This document shows positions 18,354 through 25,359 of a stretch of 25,359 bases of DNA, piece after piece. The position numbers and the translations under genes are program-made. Numbering within the stretch: the first letter of the stretch is position 1; each line of letters begins with the position of its first letter. The DNA comes from Burkholderiaceae bacterium (lineage in GTDB: Bacteria; Pseudomonadota; Gammaproteobacteria; Burkholderiales; Burkholderiaceae). The notes under the pieces were generated by a model. It saw nothing but the letters and a program-made list of their open reading frames with translations. It did not search any database and was not told the origin of the DNA. The stretch lies in the NCBI GenBank assembly GCA_947374315.1, contig CANCBK010000020.1, positions 1-25,359 on the forward strand. Direction: 5' to 3'.

Positions 18354-19718
18354 ATGCCGACAAATGCACCAAACCCAGGCCAAAAAGCCGAAGAATCAAG
18401 CTCAAACTTTCCTTTTGTAGGCTGGCTGCGTGATGTTGCGCCCTATATCCATAGCTTCCGCGAAAAGACCTTCGTCATCGCCTTTGCCGGTGAGCTTGCT
18501 CAAGAAATCGGCTTGGAGAACCTGATTGAAGATATTGCGATGCTGCATGCGATGGGCATGCGGATTGTTCTGGTTCATGGAATACGCCCTCAGATTGAAG
18601 AGCAACTCTCACTCCGTAATATCAAGAGTCAGTTTGGCAAGAGCTCAATGCATAGCTACCGCATTACCGATGCCGCTGCTCTAGAGTGTGTCAAAGAAGC
18701 CGCTGGTGAACTACGCTTGGATATTGAGGCAGCGTTTAGTCGTGGATTACCAAATACACCAATGGCAGGATCACGCATATCCGTGATCTCAGGCAACTTT
18801 ATTACGGCAATGCCAGTAGGCGTTGTTGAAGGCATTGATTACGTCCACACAGGTCTTGTCCGCAAGGTAGATTCCACCTCCATTAGACTTTCGCTTGATA
18901 GCAATAAGATTGTATTGCTATCACCTCTGGGATTCTCCCCTACAGGTCAAGCTTTTAATTTAGCCTTTGAGGATGTCGCAGCCTCTACAGCCGCCGCACT
19001 GAAGGCGGACAAATTAATTTTCTTAAGCCCTTATGCCGGCCTGAAGGACGAAGAAGGTGATTACATCACTGAGCTCTCAATGCCACAGCTTCAAGAGTAC
19101 GTAACCCAACATCCACAGTTGGATTTGGGTATGAAGAGCTTGCTTAATATTTCTGGAAGAGCGATACGCGCTGGTGTGAGTCGAGTGCACTTCTTGCCTT
19201 GCAATCAGGATGGCGCTTTATTGGAAGAGTTGTTTACCCATGATGGCATTGGAATGATGCTGGCCTCGTCTGATATTGAAAACCTACGCGAAGCCAACCA
19301 AGATGATGTCGGTGGTATTTTGCAATTAACTAGCCCGCTTGAAGAGGAAGGGATCCTGGCCGCGCGGGGTCAAGATGTAATTGAGCGTGATATTCAGCGC
19401 TTCTCTGTCATTGAGCACGACCGCGTTCTCTTTGGTTGTGCGGCACTCTTCCCTTTCCCGAATGGCGTAGGAGAGCTAGCTTGCTTGGCAGTAGATCCTG
19501 ATGTCCAAGGCTCCGGCGATGGGGAGCGCTTACTCAAGAGAGTGGAGATGCGCGCAAAAAGGGAGGGCATTAAAAAGCTCTTCGTATTGACGACCAGAAC
19601 AGAGCATTGGTTTTTAAAGCGTGGCTTTAAACGCGCCTCTGTAGATGATCTCCCGGAAGAAAGAAAGCAGATTTACAACTGGGATCGCAAGTCTATGGTT
19701 CTCACCAAGGATCTTTAA
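18354..19718 (+). CDS. argA: N-acetylglutamate synthase
   Basis: ArgA (454 aa) transfers acetyl from acetyl-CoA to glutamate, the first step of arginine synthesis. It has the classic two-domain layout: an amino-acid-kinase-like domain (about residues 25-290, with IVLVHGIRPQIEEQL and MPVGVVEGIDYVHTG) that binds arginine in this family. A GNAT acetyltransferase domain follows (about 305-445) with the acetyl-CoA motif QGSGDGERLL starting at Q385. Length is as expected (E. coli 443). The ATG at 18354 is the only near start and has no ribosome site, consistent with the near-leaderless promoter just upstream. The gene is divergent from hrpA. Confidence 0.95.
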   Translation: MPTNAPNPGQKAEESSSNFPFVGWLRDVAPYIHSFREKTFVIAFAGELAQEIGLENLIEDIAMLHAMGMRIVLVHGIRPQIEEQLSLRNIKSQFGKSSMHSYRITDAAALECVKEAAGELRLDIEAAFSRGLPNTPMAGSRISVISGNFITAMPVGVVEGIDYVHTGLVRKVDSTSIRLSLDSNKIVLLSPLGFSPTGQAFNLAFEDVAASTAAALKADKLIFLSPYAGLKDEEGDYITELSMPQLQEYVTQHPQLDLGMKSLLNISGRAIRAGVSRVHFLPCNQDGALLEELFTHDGIGMMLASSDIENLREANQDDVGGILQLTSPLEEEGILAARGQDVIERDIQRFSVIEHDRVLFGCAALFPFPNGVGELACLAVDPDVQGSGDGERLLKRVEMRAKREGIKKLFVLTTRTEHWFLKRGFKRASVDDLPEERKQIYNWDRKSMVLTKDL

Positions 19719-19798
19719 GATAAACCTATGCAGTAGATTTATAAAAAATCCCTAATTTATATTGCAATTACGTAAATAGAATTTGAAAGGCATTACAG

Positions 19799-20071
19799 AT
19801 GGCACGCATGGTTCAATGTATCAAACTTAACAAAGAAGCCGAAGGCATGGACTTTGCTCCACTACCTGGTGAATTAGGTAAAAAGATTTGGAATCAAGTC
19901 TCTAAAGAGGCTTGGGCTGCTTGGTTAAAACAGCAAACAATGTTGATTAACGAGAATCGCCTCAATATGGCGGATCCCCGCGCTCGCCAATACCTTCTTA
20001 AACAAGTTGAAAAATACTTTTTTGAAGGTGGGGCTGATATGGCGCAAGGCTATGTGCCACCAAGCGAGTAA
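19799..20071 (+). CDS. yggX: Oxidative damage protection / Fe-S trafficking protein YggX
   Basis: YggX (90 aa) is a small cytoplasmic protein proposed to protect Fe-S clusters and traffic iron. The start [10 protein letters not shown] contains the single conserved Cys7, and the family phrases [20 protein letters not shown] and YVPPSE are present, at full family length. The ribosome site GAAAGG lies about 8 bases upstream. It is 80 bases after argA in the same direction. An AT-rich patch with TATATT at 19758-19763 might give it its own promoter, but the -35 is poor. Confidence 0.95.
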   Translation: MARMVQCIKLNKEAEGMDFAPLPGELGKKIWNQVSKEAWAAWLKQQTMLINENRLNMADPRARQYLLKQVEKYFFEGGADMAQGYVPPSE

Positions 20072-20091
20072 AAACATTTACCCTTTACCTC

Positions 20092-20120
20092 TTGACGATT
20101 TAAAAAGAGGGGGATAACAT
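20092..20120 (+). promoter_or_regulatory. Promoter of the small RNA (TTGACG-N17-TAACAT)
   Basis: The -35 box TTGACG matches the sigma70 consensus at 5 of 6 bases, and TAACAT, 17 bases later, at 4 of 6. The predicted start is near 20127. No gene follows on this strand before the terminator, and the next gene (rpiA) is on the opposite strand, so the promoter would serve a free-standing RNA. Confidence 0.6.
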
Positions 20121-20126
20121 GAAATC

Positions 20127-20287
20127 GTAGCTGGCTAGATTTAATGGCTGACTGCATTGGCATAAGCCAATACTTATAAGCATATCTATGTGCTTATTGG
20201 GCGCTAGGAAGCAATTCACCTTCCCTCGCCTTCGCCATGATTGACATGGCAGATAGACCCGACGGGGATGCCCTGTCGGGTTTTTTT
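20127..20287 (+). ncRNA. Candidate small regulatory RNA, about 160 nt
   Basis: The gap between yggX and rpiA contains a complete transcription unit with no worthwhile reading frame. It has a consensus-like promoter, a series of hairpins and a strong intrinsic terminator. Visible hairpins are TTGGC-ATAA-GCCAA (20158-20170), ATAAGCA/TGCTTAT around an 8-base loop (20176-20197), GGAAG/CTTCC (20207-20224) and GCCATG-ATTGA-CATGGC (20234-20250). The terminator stem follows. Size and placement would fit a 6S-like RNA or a trans-acting sRNA, but I could not match it to any family by eye, and the long rod typical of 6S is not obvious. The 5' end is inferred from the promoter. Confidence 0.6.
20258..20287 (+). 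terminator. Intrinsic terminator of the small RNA
   Basis: CCCGACGGGG and CCCTGTCGGG form a 10-bp stem (one G-U pair) around an ATG loop, followed directly by seven T (20281-20287). It reads clearly on the plus strand. On the minus strand no T-run follows, so it would not be an efficient terminator for rpiA, whose stop codon starts 3 bases further on. Confidence 0.9.
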
Positions 20288-20289
20288 AT

Positions 20290-21000
20290 TTAGAAGGAAA
20301 TCCTAGTTACGCCTGATTCATTGCTTACTAGCAAAATATCCGCCTTTTCTTTCGCAAATAAGCCGGCGGTAATGACTCCAGCGATTTGATTGATTTGAGA
20401 TTCGAGTGCCAGCGGGTTTACTATCTTCAATCCCGCAACATCTAAAATCCAACCGCCGTTATCTGTCACATAAGGCTGGCTTAAGTTTTGCCCCAAGTCC
20501 GAACGAACATCTTTAGCCATTCTGAGTGTTACTGTACCGCCCAAATTAGCCAAATCTCGCATCACAACGGCCCTGGATAAGGGAATGATTTCGACTGGTA
20601 AGGCGAAGTTACCCAATACGGCCACTTGCTTTGAGGCATCACAGATGCAGATGAACTGCTGAGCCATGGAAGCAATAATCTTTTCTCGTGTCAATGCACC
20701 GCCACCACCCTTAATCATATGCCCAGCTGGATCGATTTCATCAGCACCATCCACATAAGCTGGTAAGAAATCGACTTCATTGGGATCCAGAACCTTAAAG
20801 CCATGCTTAAGTAATCGCTCTGTTGTAGCATTTGAGCTGGAAACAGCCCCCAAAAAATGTGCCTTATGAGGGGCTAAAGCGTCGATGAAGCAATTAGCCG
20901 TAGAGCCGGTTCCTACACCCAGTACTTGGCCGGCGGGTAATTTGAGAACTTCATCCCTTGCCGCCTCACCGACCATTTGCTTGAGCTCATCTTGATTCAT
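20290..21000 (-). CDS. rpiA: Ribose-5-phosphate isomerase A
   Basis: RpiA (236 aa) interconverts ribose-5-phosphate and ribulose-5-phosphate in the non-oxidative pentose phosphate pathway. Family motifs are [31 protein letters not shown] (D84, D87) and [12 protein letters not shown] (catalytic Glu106 and Lys97). ATG 21000 is chosen because [14 protein letters not shown] aligns with the family start. The frame stays open to 21078, but the extra 26 residues look non-coding. Only a weak AGG-type ribosome site precedes it. It is divergent from tal, another gene of the same pathway, and convergent with the small RNA. Confidence 0.95.
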   Translation of the reverse strand: MNQDELKQMVGEAARDEVLKLPAGQVLGVGTGSTANCFIDALAPHKAHFLGAVSSSNATTERLLKHGFKVLDPNEVDFLPAYVDGADEIDPAGHMIKGGGGALTREKIIASMAQQFICICDASKQVAVLGNFALPVEIIPLSRAVVMRDLANLGGTVTLRMAKDVRSDLGQNLSQPYVTDNGGWILDVAGLKIVNPLALESQINQIAGVITAGLFAKEKADILLVSNESGVTRISF

Positions 21001-21119
21001 AGTCTTGCCTAACGCCTTTATCTTTACTGGAACAGGGTAATTTATCCATCTATCATATGATATTGAGAATAACTTCATGATTAATTCATGCGCCGACTTT
21101 TTAGCACTTAAAGATCCCT

Positions 21120-22088
21120 ATGACCTCTAGCGCCTCTACACTGATCCAACTCAAGAAACTAACGACAGTCGTTGCTGATACAGGCGACTTTGAGCGTATG
21201 CGGGAATATCACCCGCAAGATGCCACCACTAACCCCTCTTTAATCCTCAAGGCGGCCCAACAAGCAAACTATCAAGCCTTGGTTAGTCAGGTGAAGGCTG
21301 CGCACCCCGGCATGAAGCCAATAGATCTGGTCGACTTCATCTTGGTCGCTTTTGGTCTGGAAATTCTGAAGATTGTGCCAGGAAGAGTTTCCACCGAGGT
21401 AGATGCCCGCCTCTCATTTAATACGCAGGCAACCATTCATAAGGCAAAACATCTGGTCTCCCTATATGAATCTCACGGCATTGATCGCAAAAGGGTCTTA
21501 ATCAAACTTGCTGGCACATGGGAAGGTATTCAGGCTGCAAAGGTGTTGGAGGCCGAAGGCATTCACTGCAATATGACCTTAATCTTCTCTTTAGTCCAAG
21601 CGGCCACTTGTGGGGCAGTCAAAGCAAAATTGATTTCACCATTCGTTGGTCGCATCACCGACTGGTACAAGGCCAAGTTAGGCGCCAATTGGAATGATGC
21701 AAATAATGGAGGGGTGAATGATCCTGGAGTTAGCTCTGTAAAAAGAATTTTTCACTATTACAAGAACTTTGGCATTGCTACAGAAATTATGGGTGCCAGC
21801 TTCCGTAATACAAGTCAAATTTTAGAACTTGCTGGATGTGATTTACTTACTATCAGCCCAGAGCTTTTAAGTGAGCTGCAATTAAGCACGACTGCAGTTG
21901 AGAAAAAACTCAACGCTAGCAACGCTGCGAGCGCCTTAGCTAGCGAGAATATTTCAGAGCTAAATTTAGATGAATCCCATTTCAGGCTGCAATTAAATAA
22001 TGATGCCATGGCCACTGAAAAGTTGGCCGAAGGCATTCGTAATTTCTGCATTGATACCGAGAAGCTCGAGCTACTACTGAGTCAGTAA
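21120..22088 (+). CDS. tal: Transaldolase
   Basis: Transaldolase (322 aa) moves a dihydroxyacetone unit between sugar phosphates in the non-oxidative pentose phosphate pathway, via a Schiff base on lysine. The Schiff-base Lys129 is in [12 protein letters not shown]. Other class-I TalB-type signatures are VVADTGDF (D20), DATTNPSLI and [13 protein letters not shown]. Length is close to E. coli TalB (317). The start ATG 21120 has AAAGATC a few bases upstream, a poor ribosome site. The 119-base gap to the rpiA start should carry both promoters, but I see no clear consensus pair. Confidence 0.96.
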   Translation: MTSSASTLIQLKKLTTVVADTGDFERMREYHPQDATTNPSLILKAAQQANYQALVSQVKAAHPGMKPIDLVDFILVAFGLEILKIVPGRVSTEVDARLSFNTQATIHKAKHLVSLYESHGIDRKRVLIKLAGTWEGIQAAKVLEAEGIHCNMTLIFSLVQAATCGAVKAKLISPFVGRITDWYKAKLGANWNDANNGGVNDPGVSSVKRIFHYYKNFGIATEIMGASFRNTSQILELAGCDLLTISPELLSELQLSTTAVEKKLNASNAASALASENISELNLDESHFRLQLNNDAMATEKLAEGIRNFCIDTEKLELLLSQ

Positions 22089-22108
22089 CTCAGAAAATAA
22101 TTGAGTTA

Positions 22109-22134
22109 GAGCGATAAAGTGCACCTTACCGCTC
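22109..22134 (-). terminator. Candidate hairpin terminator of the rnr-rlmB-DUF2892 transcript
   Basis: A 26-base imperfect palindrome centred on GTGCAC lies between the convergent ends of tal and the DUF2892 gene. On the minus strand both imperfect positions become G-U pairs, giving an 11-bp stem with a 4-base loop; on the plus strand they are A-C mismatches. This points to a function in minus-strand RNA, 15 bases after the DUF2892 stop. The following sequence has only a broken T-run, so termination strength is uncertain. Confidence 0.4.
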
Positions 22135-22148
22135 ATAACAGAGCACTA

Positions 22149-22331
22149 CTACTTACCGGTATTAATGCCCAGCAAGCTGTAGGCCGGGCAATTGCCAACG
22201 ATTCCGGTGACAAGAGGAAGGATGCCTATCCATGCCCATGGTCCAGTAATTCCAAAGCCTGCAAGCCCCATCAAGGTGACGCCAACAGTCATACGCAGCA
22301 CGCGATCAGTGTGTCCAATATTGCATTTCAT
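22149..22331 (-). CDS. Small DUF2892 (YgaP-type) membrane protein
   Basis: This 60-residue protein of the DUF2892 family has MKCNIGHTDRVLR at the N-terminus, one or two membrane segments (about 11-29 and 33-46) and the terminal signature GNCPAYSLLGI. Two cysteines (C3 and C48) are typical. The family appears alone or fused to rhodanese domains (YgaP), hinting at sulfur or redox chemistry, but function is unknown. ATG 22331 has AAAGGG upstream and gives the standard family start; the longer open frame to 22415 overlaps rlmB and is not chosen. It is the last gene of the rnr-rlmB run. Confidence 0.82.
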   Translation of the reverse strand: MKCNIGHTDRVLRMTVGVTLMGLAGFGITGPWAWIGILPLVTGIVGNCPAYSLLGINTGK

Positions 22332-22366
22332 AAAAACCCTTTGAGTAAATGAAGGCGTAATAAATA

Positions 22367-23122
22367 TTACTTCGGCTCTTTTGCTAAGCGCTGCCTTAAT
22401 GCCTCGTATAAGCATACGCCACTGGCAACAGACACATTCAAACTCTCCACAACACCCTTCATTGGAATGCGTACGAGCTCATCACAGGTTTCGCGAGTTA
22501 AGCGTCGCATACCCTCGCCCTCAGCGCCCATCACAATGGCGATCGGGCCAGTGAGATCCAGGTCATAAATCGACTTTTCAGCCTCATCATCTGTACCTAT
22601 TAACCAAACCCCCGCATCTTGCATCTCTTTCATGCTACGAACTAAATTAGTTACTGTAATTACTGGCATTACTTCAGAGGCACCGCTAGATACTTTGCTA
22701 ACCGTCGCATTAATTGATGCGGAGCGATCTTTAGGGATAACCACTGCATCAACACCAGCGCCATCAGCGACCCGTAAACACGCACCGAAGTTATGGGGAT
22801 CGGTAACCCCATCCAAGACTAAGAACATCGCTTGGGTTTGATTACTTTCGGCGTCTTCGACCACCTCGGTAATAGTGCGGGCAATCGTCATCTTTTCAGC
22901 TAGGGCAACCACACCTTGATGTCGATCATGACCCGCCAATTTATGTAAGCGCTCCGCATCTGCTGCGTGCAATCTTTCGCCCAGCGATTCCTCTGCTTGC
23001 TTTAAAAAATCACCCATTCGACGATCGCGACGACTAGGATCAAAATAGACTGCCTTGAGGCTGGCAGAATCTACGCGTAAGCGCGCTTGTACCGCATGAA
23101 AACCTACTAAAATTTGCTTCAT
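22367..23122 (-). CDS. rlmB: 23S rRNA (guanosine-2251-2'-O)-methyltransferase
   Basis: RlmB (251 aa) is a SpoU/TrmH-type (SPOUT, trefoil-knot) methyltransferase that modifies G2251 in the peptidyl-transferase P-loop of 23S rRNA. An N-terminal substrate-binding domain ([11 protein letters not shown]) is followed by motif 1 [17 protein letters not shown] (N111, R117), motif 2 [13 protein letters not shown] (E201) and motif 3 [18 protein letters not shown] (N229). The length is the family norm. It lies 22 bases after rnr, the order seen in many proteobacteria, and 35 bases before the DUF2892 gene. Confidence 0.95.
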   Translation of the reverse strand: MKQILVGFHAVQARLRVDSASLKAVYFDPSRRDRRMGDFLKQAEESLGERLHAADAERLHKLAGHDRHQGVVALAEKMTIARTITEVVEDAESNQTQAMFLVLDGVTDPHNFGACLRVADGAGVDAVVIPKDRSASINATVSKVSSGASEVMPVITVTNLVRSMKEMQDAGVWLIGTDDEAEKSIYDLDLTGPIAIVMGAEGEGMRRLTRETCDELVRIPMKGVVESLNVSVASGVCLYEALRQRLAKEPK

Positions 23123-23144
23123 CTTTTACTTTATCTCGAGTTGG

Positions 23145-25359
23145 TTATTTACGGCGGGCATTAGTACTTCTCACCGGCGGCTTTGTACCGGCAGGTTTAA
23201 CGGTAGGCCTACCGGGTTTGCCAGATTTAGCTACCTTGCTGCTACCACGCCCCGCATTAGCCTTAGATTGATTGGCGCCAAGATTACCAGCAGATTTAGC
23301 GGCATTAACATTCACGCCAGCATGTTTCTGGGGCTCCTTACTTCCTGGGCGACCTTTCTTTGGTGAAGCTTTCTTATTTGGACGGCCAGTATCGCTCGCC
23401 AAGATAATCTGTCGACGATTCGTGGTTCCGCCCGGCTCTAGGCCGACAGACTTCACCAAGCTGAATTCAATCTTACGAGCATCTAAGTCAACGCGACTAA
23501 CTAAGACATGCACTCGATCTCCCAGACGATAGCGAATACCAGTTCTCTCGCCACGTAATTCTTGGCGGGCTTCGTCATACTGGAAATAATCTCCACCCAG
23601 CTCTGTTACATGAATCATGCCCTCGACAAAAAGGCTCTCAAGCTGTACAAACAAGCCAAAGTTGGCCACTCCAGTAACGGTTCCTGCATATTCTTGACCC
23701 AAATGGTCGCGCATGTAGTAGCACTTAAGCCATGCCTCAACATCTCGTGAGGCCTCATCCGCACGACGCTCGTTCGAAGAGCAATGGACGCCTAATTGAC
23801 CCCAAATAGGCAATGCCGCGTTTGCGCCCTTTGGTAATTTAGGTAATCGTACTCCCTTAGCGCTTGCTTCTTTAGCATCGTTATGGGATTTTTTAGCATT
23901 GACTGCATTTTCACGCGCCTTACCTTTACGTGGCAGAGTCAAGTTCAAAGGAACCATAGGCGGTAATACGGGCACGTAAGGCTTCTTCCCTAGAATTGCC
24001 TTGATCACACGGTGCGTTAAGAGATCTGGATACCGTCGAATCGGGCTCGTGAAATGCGAGTACGCAGGGTACGCAAGTCCAAAGTGACCTTCGTTATCCG
24101 GTTGATACATCGCCTGCTGCATCGCTCGTAATACTAATGATTGGAGCATATTGGCATCTGGGCGCTCTTTAACATCACGCATCAGCTTTGCAAAGTCTTT
24201 GGGTTTTGGCTTATCCCCGCCATCCAATGACAAGCCAGAAGTTCGCAGAACTTGACGCAAAGTGATCAGCTTCTCTTCAGAGGGCTCACCATGGACCCGG
24301 TATAAGCTAAGGTGCTTATTCTTATCAATAAAATCTGCCGCACAAACGTTGGCAGTCAACATGCACTCTTCAATTAAACGGTGCGCATCATTACGAAGGC
24401 GAGGTTCAATTCTGAGAATTTTACCAAGCTCATTACTAATAATTTGAGTTTCAACAGTTTCAAACTCTATGGCACCGCGCTTATGACGCGCATCTAGCAG
24501 AATTTTGTAGAGAGAATATAGATTGGTGAGTAAAGGTCTGAACTCCGCAAAACGAGTTGCTTCGGGGCCTTTGCTATTAGAGAGTACTTCCCAAACGGTA
24601 TCGTAAGTAAAGCGTTGCGCTGAATGCATCACTGCTGGGTAGAACTGATATGCCAGGACCACACCATTGCCGTCTACAACGGAGTCGCAAACCATACAAA
24701 GGCGATCTACCCCGGGATTGAGTGAGCAAAGACCATTCGAGATCTTCTCCGGCAACATGGGTATCACACGTCTCGGAAAATACACCGAGGTAGCGCGTAA
24801 TAAACCCTCATCATCCAAAGGCTGACCAGGCTTCACATAATGGGAAACGTCGGCAATGGCTACGATGAGACGCCAAGCTTTGCTTTTGCCATACATGACA
24901 GGCTCGCAATACACTGCATCATCAAAATCGCGTGCATCAGCACCATCAATAGTGACTAGCGGTACATCGCGTAAATCAACGCGACCCTCTAAATCGGACT
25001 GTTGAACCGTATCCGGCAAAGCATCCGCTTCTTTTTTGACTGCCGCAGAAAATTCATGAGGAACACCATACTTTCGTACGGCAATCTCAATTTCCATGCC
25101 GGGATCATCAATTTCACCCAACACCTCAACAACGCGACCCACAGCCTGACGATAGCTATCAGGGTAGTCAATGATTTCAACACTGACTACTTGGCCTAAT
25201 TTAGCATTACCTTGACCCTTTGGCGGAATCAAAATATCGTGACCAATGCGCTTATCTTCTGGGGCAACGATCAGAACGCCATTTTCATTTAACAGGCGTC
25301 CGATCACTACTTTATTCGCATGCAAAACCACATCAACAATCTGCCCCTCTGGACGACCA
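23145..25359 (-). CDS. rnr: Ribonuclease R (5' end outside window)
   Basis: RNase R is a 3'-5' exoribonuclease of the RNB family that degrades structured RNA. The gene is open to the right edge, so the N-terminal helix-turn-helix region is missing. Visible parts are cold-shock-type domains (QIVDVVLHANKVVIGRLL onward), the RNB catalytic motif IDGADARDFDDAVY with its metal-binding Asp cluster, HFTSPIRRYPDLLTHR, and an S1 domain (AGTVTGVANFGLFVQL). A basic tail of about 90 residues is rich in Lys, Pro, Gly and Asn. Two oddities: a lysine-rich insertion of about 60 residues (roughly 23803-23987) between ILGKKPY and WGQLGVHCSSNERR, and GRP repeats in the tail. It heads the rnr-rlmB-DUF2892 run. 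Confidence 0.95.
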   Translation of the reverse strand, partial: GRPEGQIVDVVLHANKVVIGRLLNENGVLIVAPEDKRIGHDILIPPKGQGNAKLGQVVSVEIIDYPDSYRQAVGRVVEVLGEIDDPGMEIEIAVRKYGVPHEFSAAVKKEADALPDTVQQSDLEGRVDLRDVPLVTIDGADARDFDDAVYCEPVMYGKSKAWRLIVAIADVSHYVKPGQPLDDEGLLRATSVYFPRRVIPMLPEKISNGLCSLNPGVDRLCMVCDSVVDGNGVVLAYQFYPAVMHSAQRFTYDTVWEVLSNSKGPEATRFAEFRPLLTNLYSLYKILLDARHKRGAIEFETVETQIISNELGKILRIEPRLRNDAHRLIEECMLTANVCAADFIDKNKHLSLYRVHGEPSEEKLITLRQVLRTSGLSLDGGDKPKPKDFAKLMRDVKERPDANMLQSLVLRAMQQAMYQPDNEGHFGLAYPAYSHFTSPIRRYPDLLTHRVIKAILGKKPYVPVLPPMVPLNLTLPRKGKARENAVNAKKSHNDAKEASAKGVRLPKLPKGANAALPIWGQLGVHCSSNERRADEASRDVEAWLKCYYMRDHLGQEYAGTVTGVANFGLFVQLESLFVEGMIHVTELGGDYFQYDEARQELRGERTGIRYRLGDRVHVLVSRVDLDARKIEFSLVKSVGLEPGGTTNRRQIILASDTGRPNKKASPKKGRPGSKEPQKHAGVNVNAAKSAGNLGANQSKANAGRGSSKVAKSGKPGRPTVKPAGTKPPVRSTNARRK

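Noticed and set aside
20121..20287. Assignment of the small RNA as 6S RNA
   Set aside because: Size and context would fit, but I could not build the long rod with a central bubble by eye, so the family name is withheld.
22093..22108. ACTCA/TGAGT inverted repeat after tal as a terminator
   Set aside because: The stem is about 6 bp with a 9-base loop and no T-run follows on the plus strand.
25329..25331. GTG as the start of RNase R
   Set aside because: The frame continues to the window edge with further RNase R-like residues (GRPEGQIVDV), so this Val codon is internal.

Overview
The window looks like a piece of a small, moderately low-GC betaproteobacterial chromosome. Burkholderiaceae, and within them a Polynucleobacter-like freshwater bacterium, fits best. 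This rests on protein flavour (a FixL/FixJ pair, glnA-ntrB-ntrC, a stand-alone ArgA, HrpA with a long C-terminal region, EI24 and molybdopterin-binding neighbours), tight gene packing and the absence of mobile DNA. I recognise the organism from general knowledge, not from a database search. I see no insertion sequence, prophage, CRISPR array, tRNA or rRNA. No gene-free stretch exceeds 300 bases; the longest are 9446-9639 and 20072-20289, and both carry regulatory or RNA signals.

Layout, left to right. Positions 1-4608 (+) hold the C-terminal part of a FixL-type histidine kinase, its FixJ-type response regulator, folD (one-carbon metabolism) and an M3 oligopeptidase (opdA/prlC). Positions 4597-18336 are one long minus-strand run. 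In transcription order it is hrpA, a secreted YVTN-type beta-propeller protein, a secreted polysaccharide deacetylase, a membrane fatty-acid hydroxylase/sterol-desaturase-type protein, an EI24 membrane protein and a molybdopterin-binding-domain protein. Then follows the nitrogen operon glnA-ntrB-ntrC-xthA. Positions 18354-20071 (+) carry argA and yggX, followed by a probable free-standing small RNA (about 20127-20287). Positions 20290-21000 (-) and 21120-22088 (+) are the divergent pentose-phosphate genes rpiA and tal. Positions 22149-25359 (-) are rnr (5' end outside the window), rlmB and a small DUF2892 membrane protein gene.

How the genes work together. The nitrogen block is coherent. GlnA makes glutamine, NtrB/NtrC sense nitrogen status, and two NtrC-type palindromes lie upstream of glnA with a weak sigma54-like element between them and the gene. 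NtrC itself has the sigma54-contact loop as GAFPGA instead of GAFTGA, which raises a real question about how it activates transcription. The hrpA-distal trio (beta-propeller, deacetylase, hydroxylase) looks like an envelope cassette of unknown purpose. rnr and rlmB belong to RNA decay and ribosome maturation.

The most interesting items are the GAFPGA loop of NtrC, the unassigned small RNA between yggX and rpiA, the near-leaderless argA promoter embedded in the start of hrpA, and the lysine-rich insertion and GRP-repeat tail of RNase R. Most of the window is ordinary core genome; I found no clear candidate for a wholly new multi-gene system.
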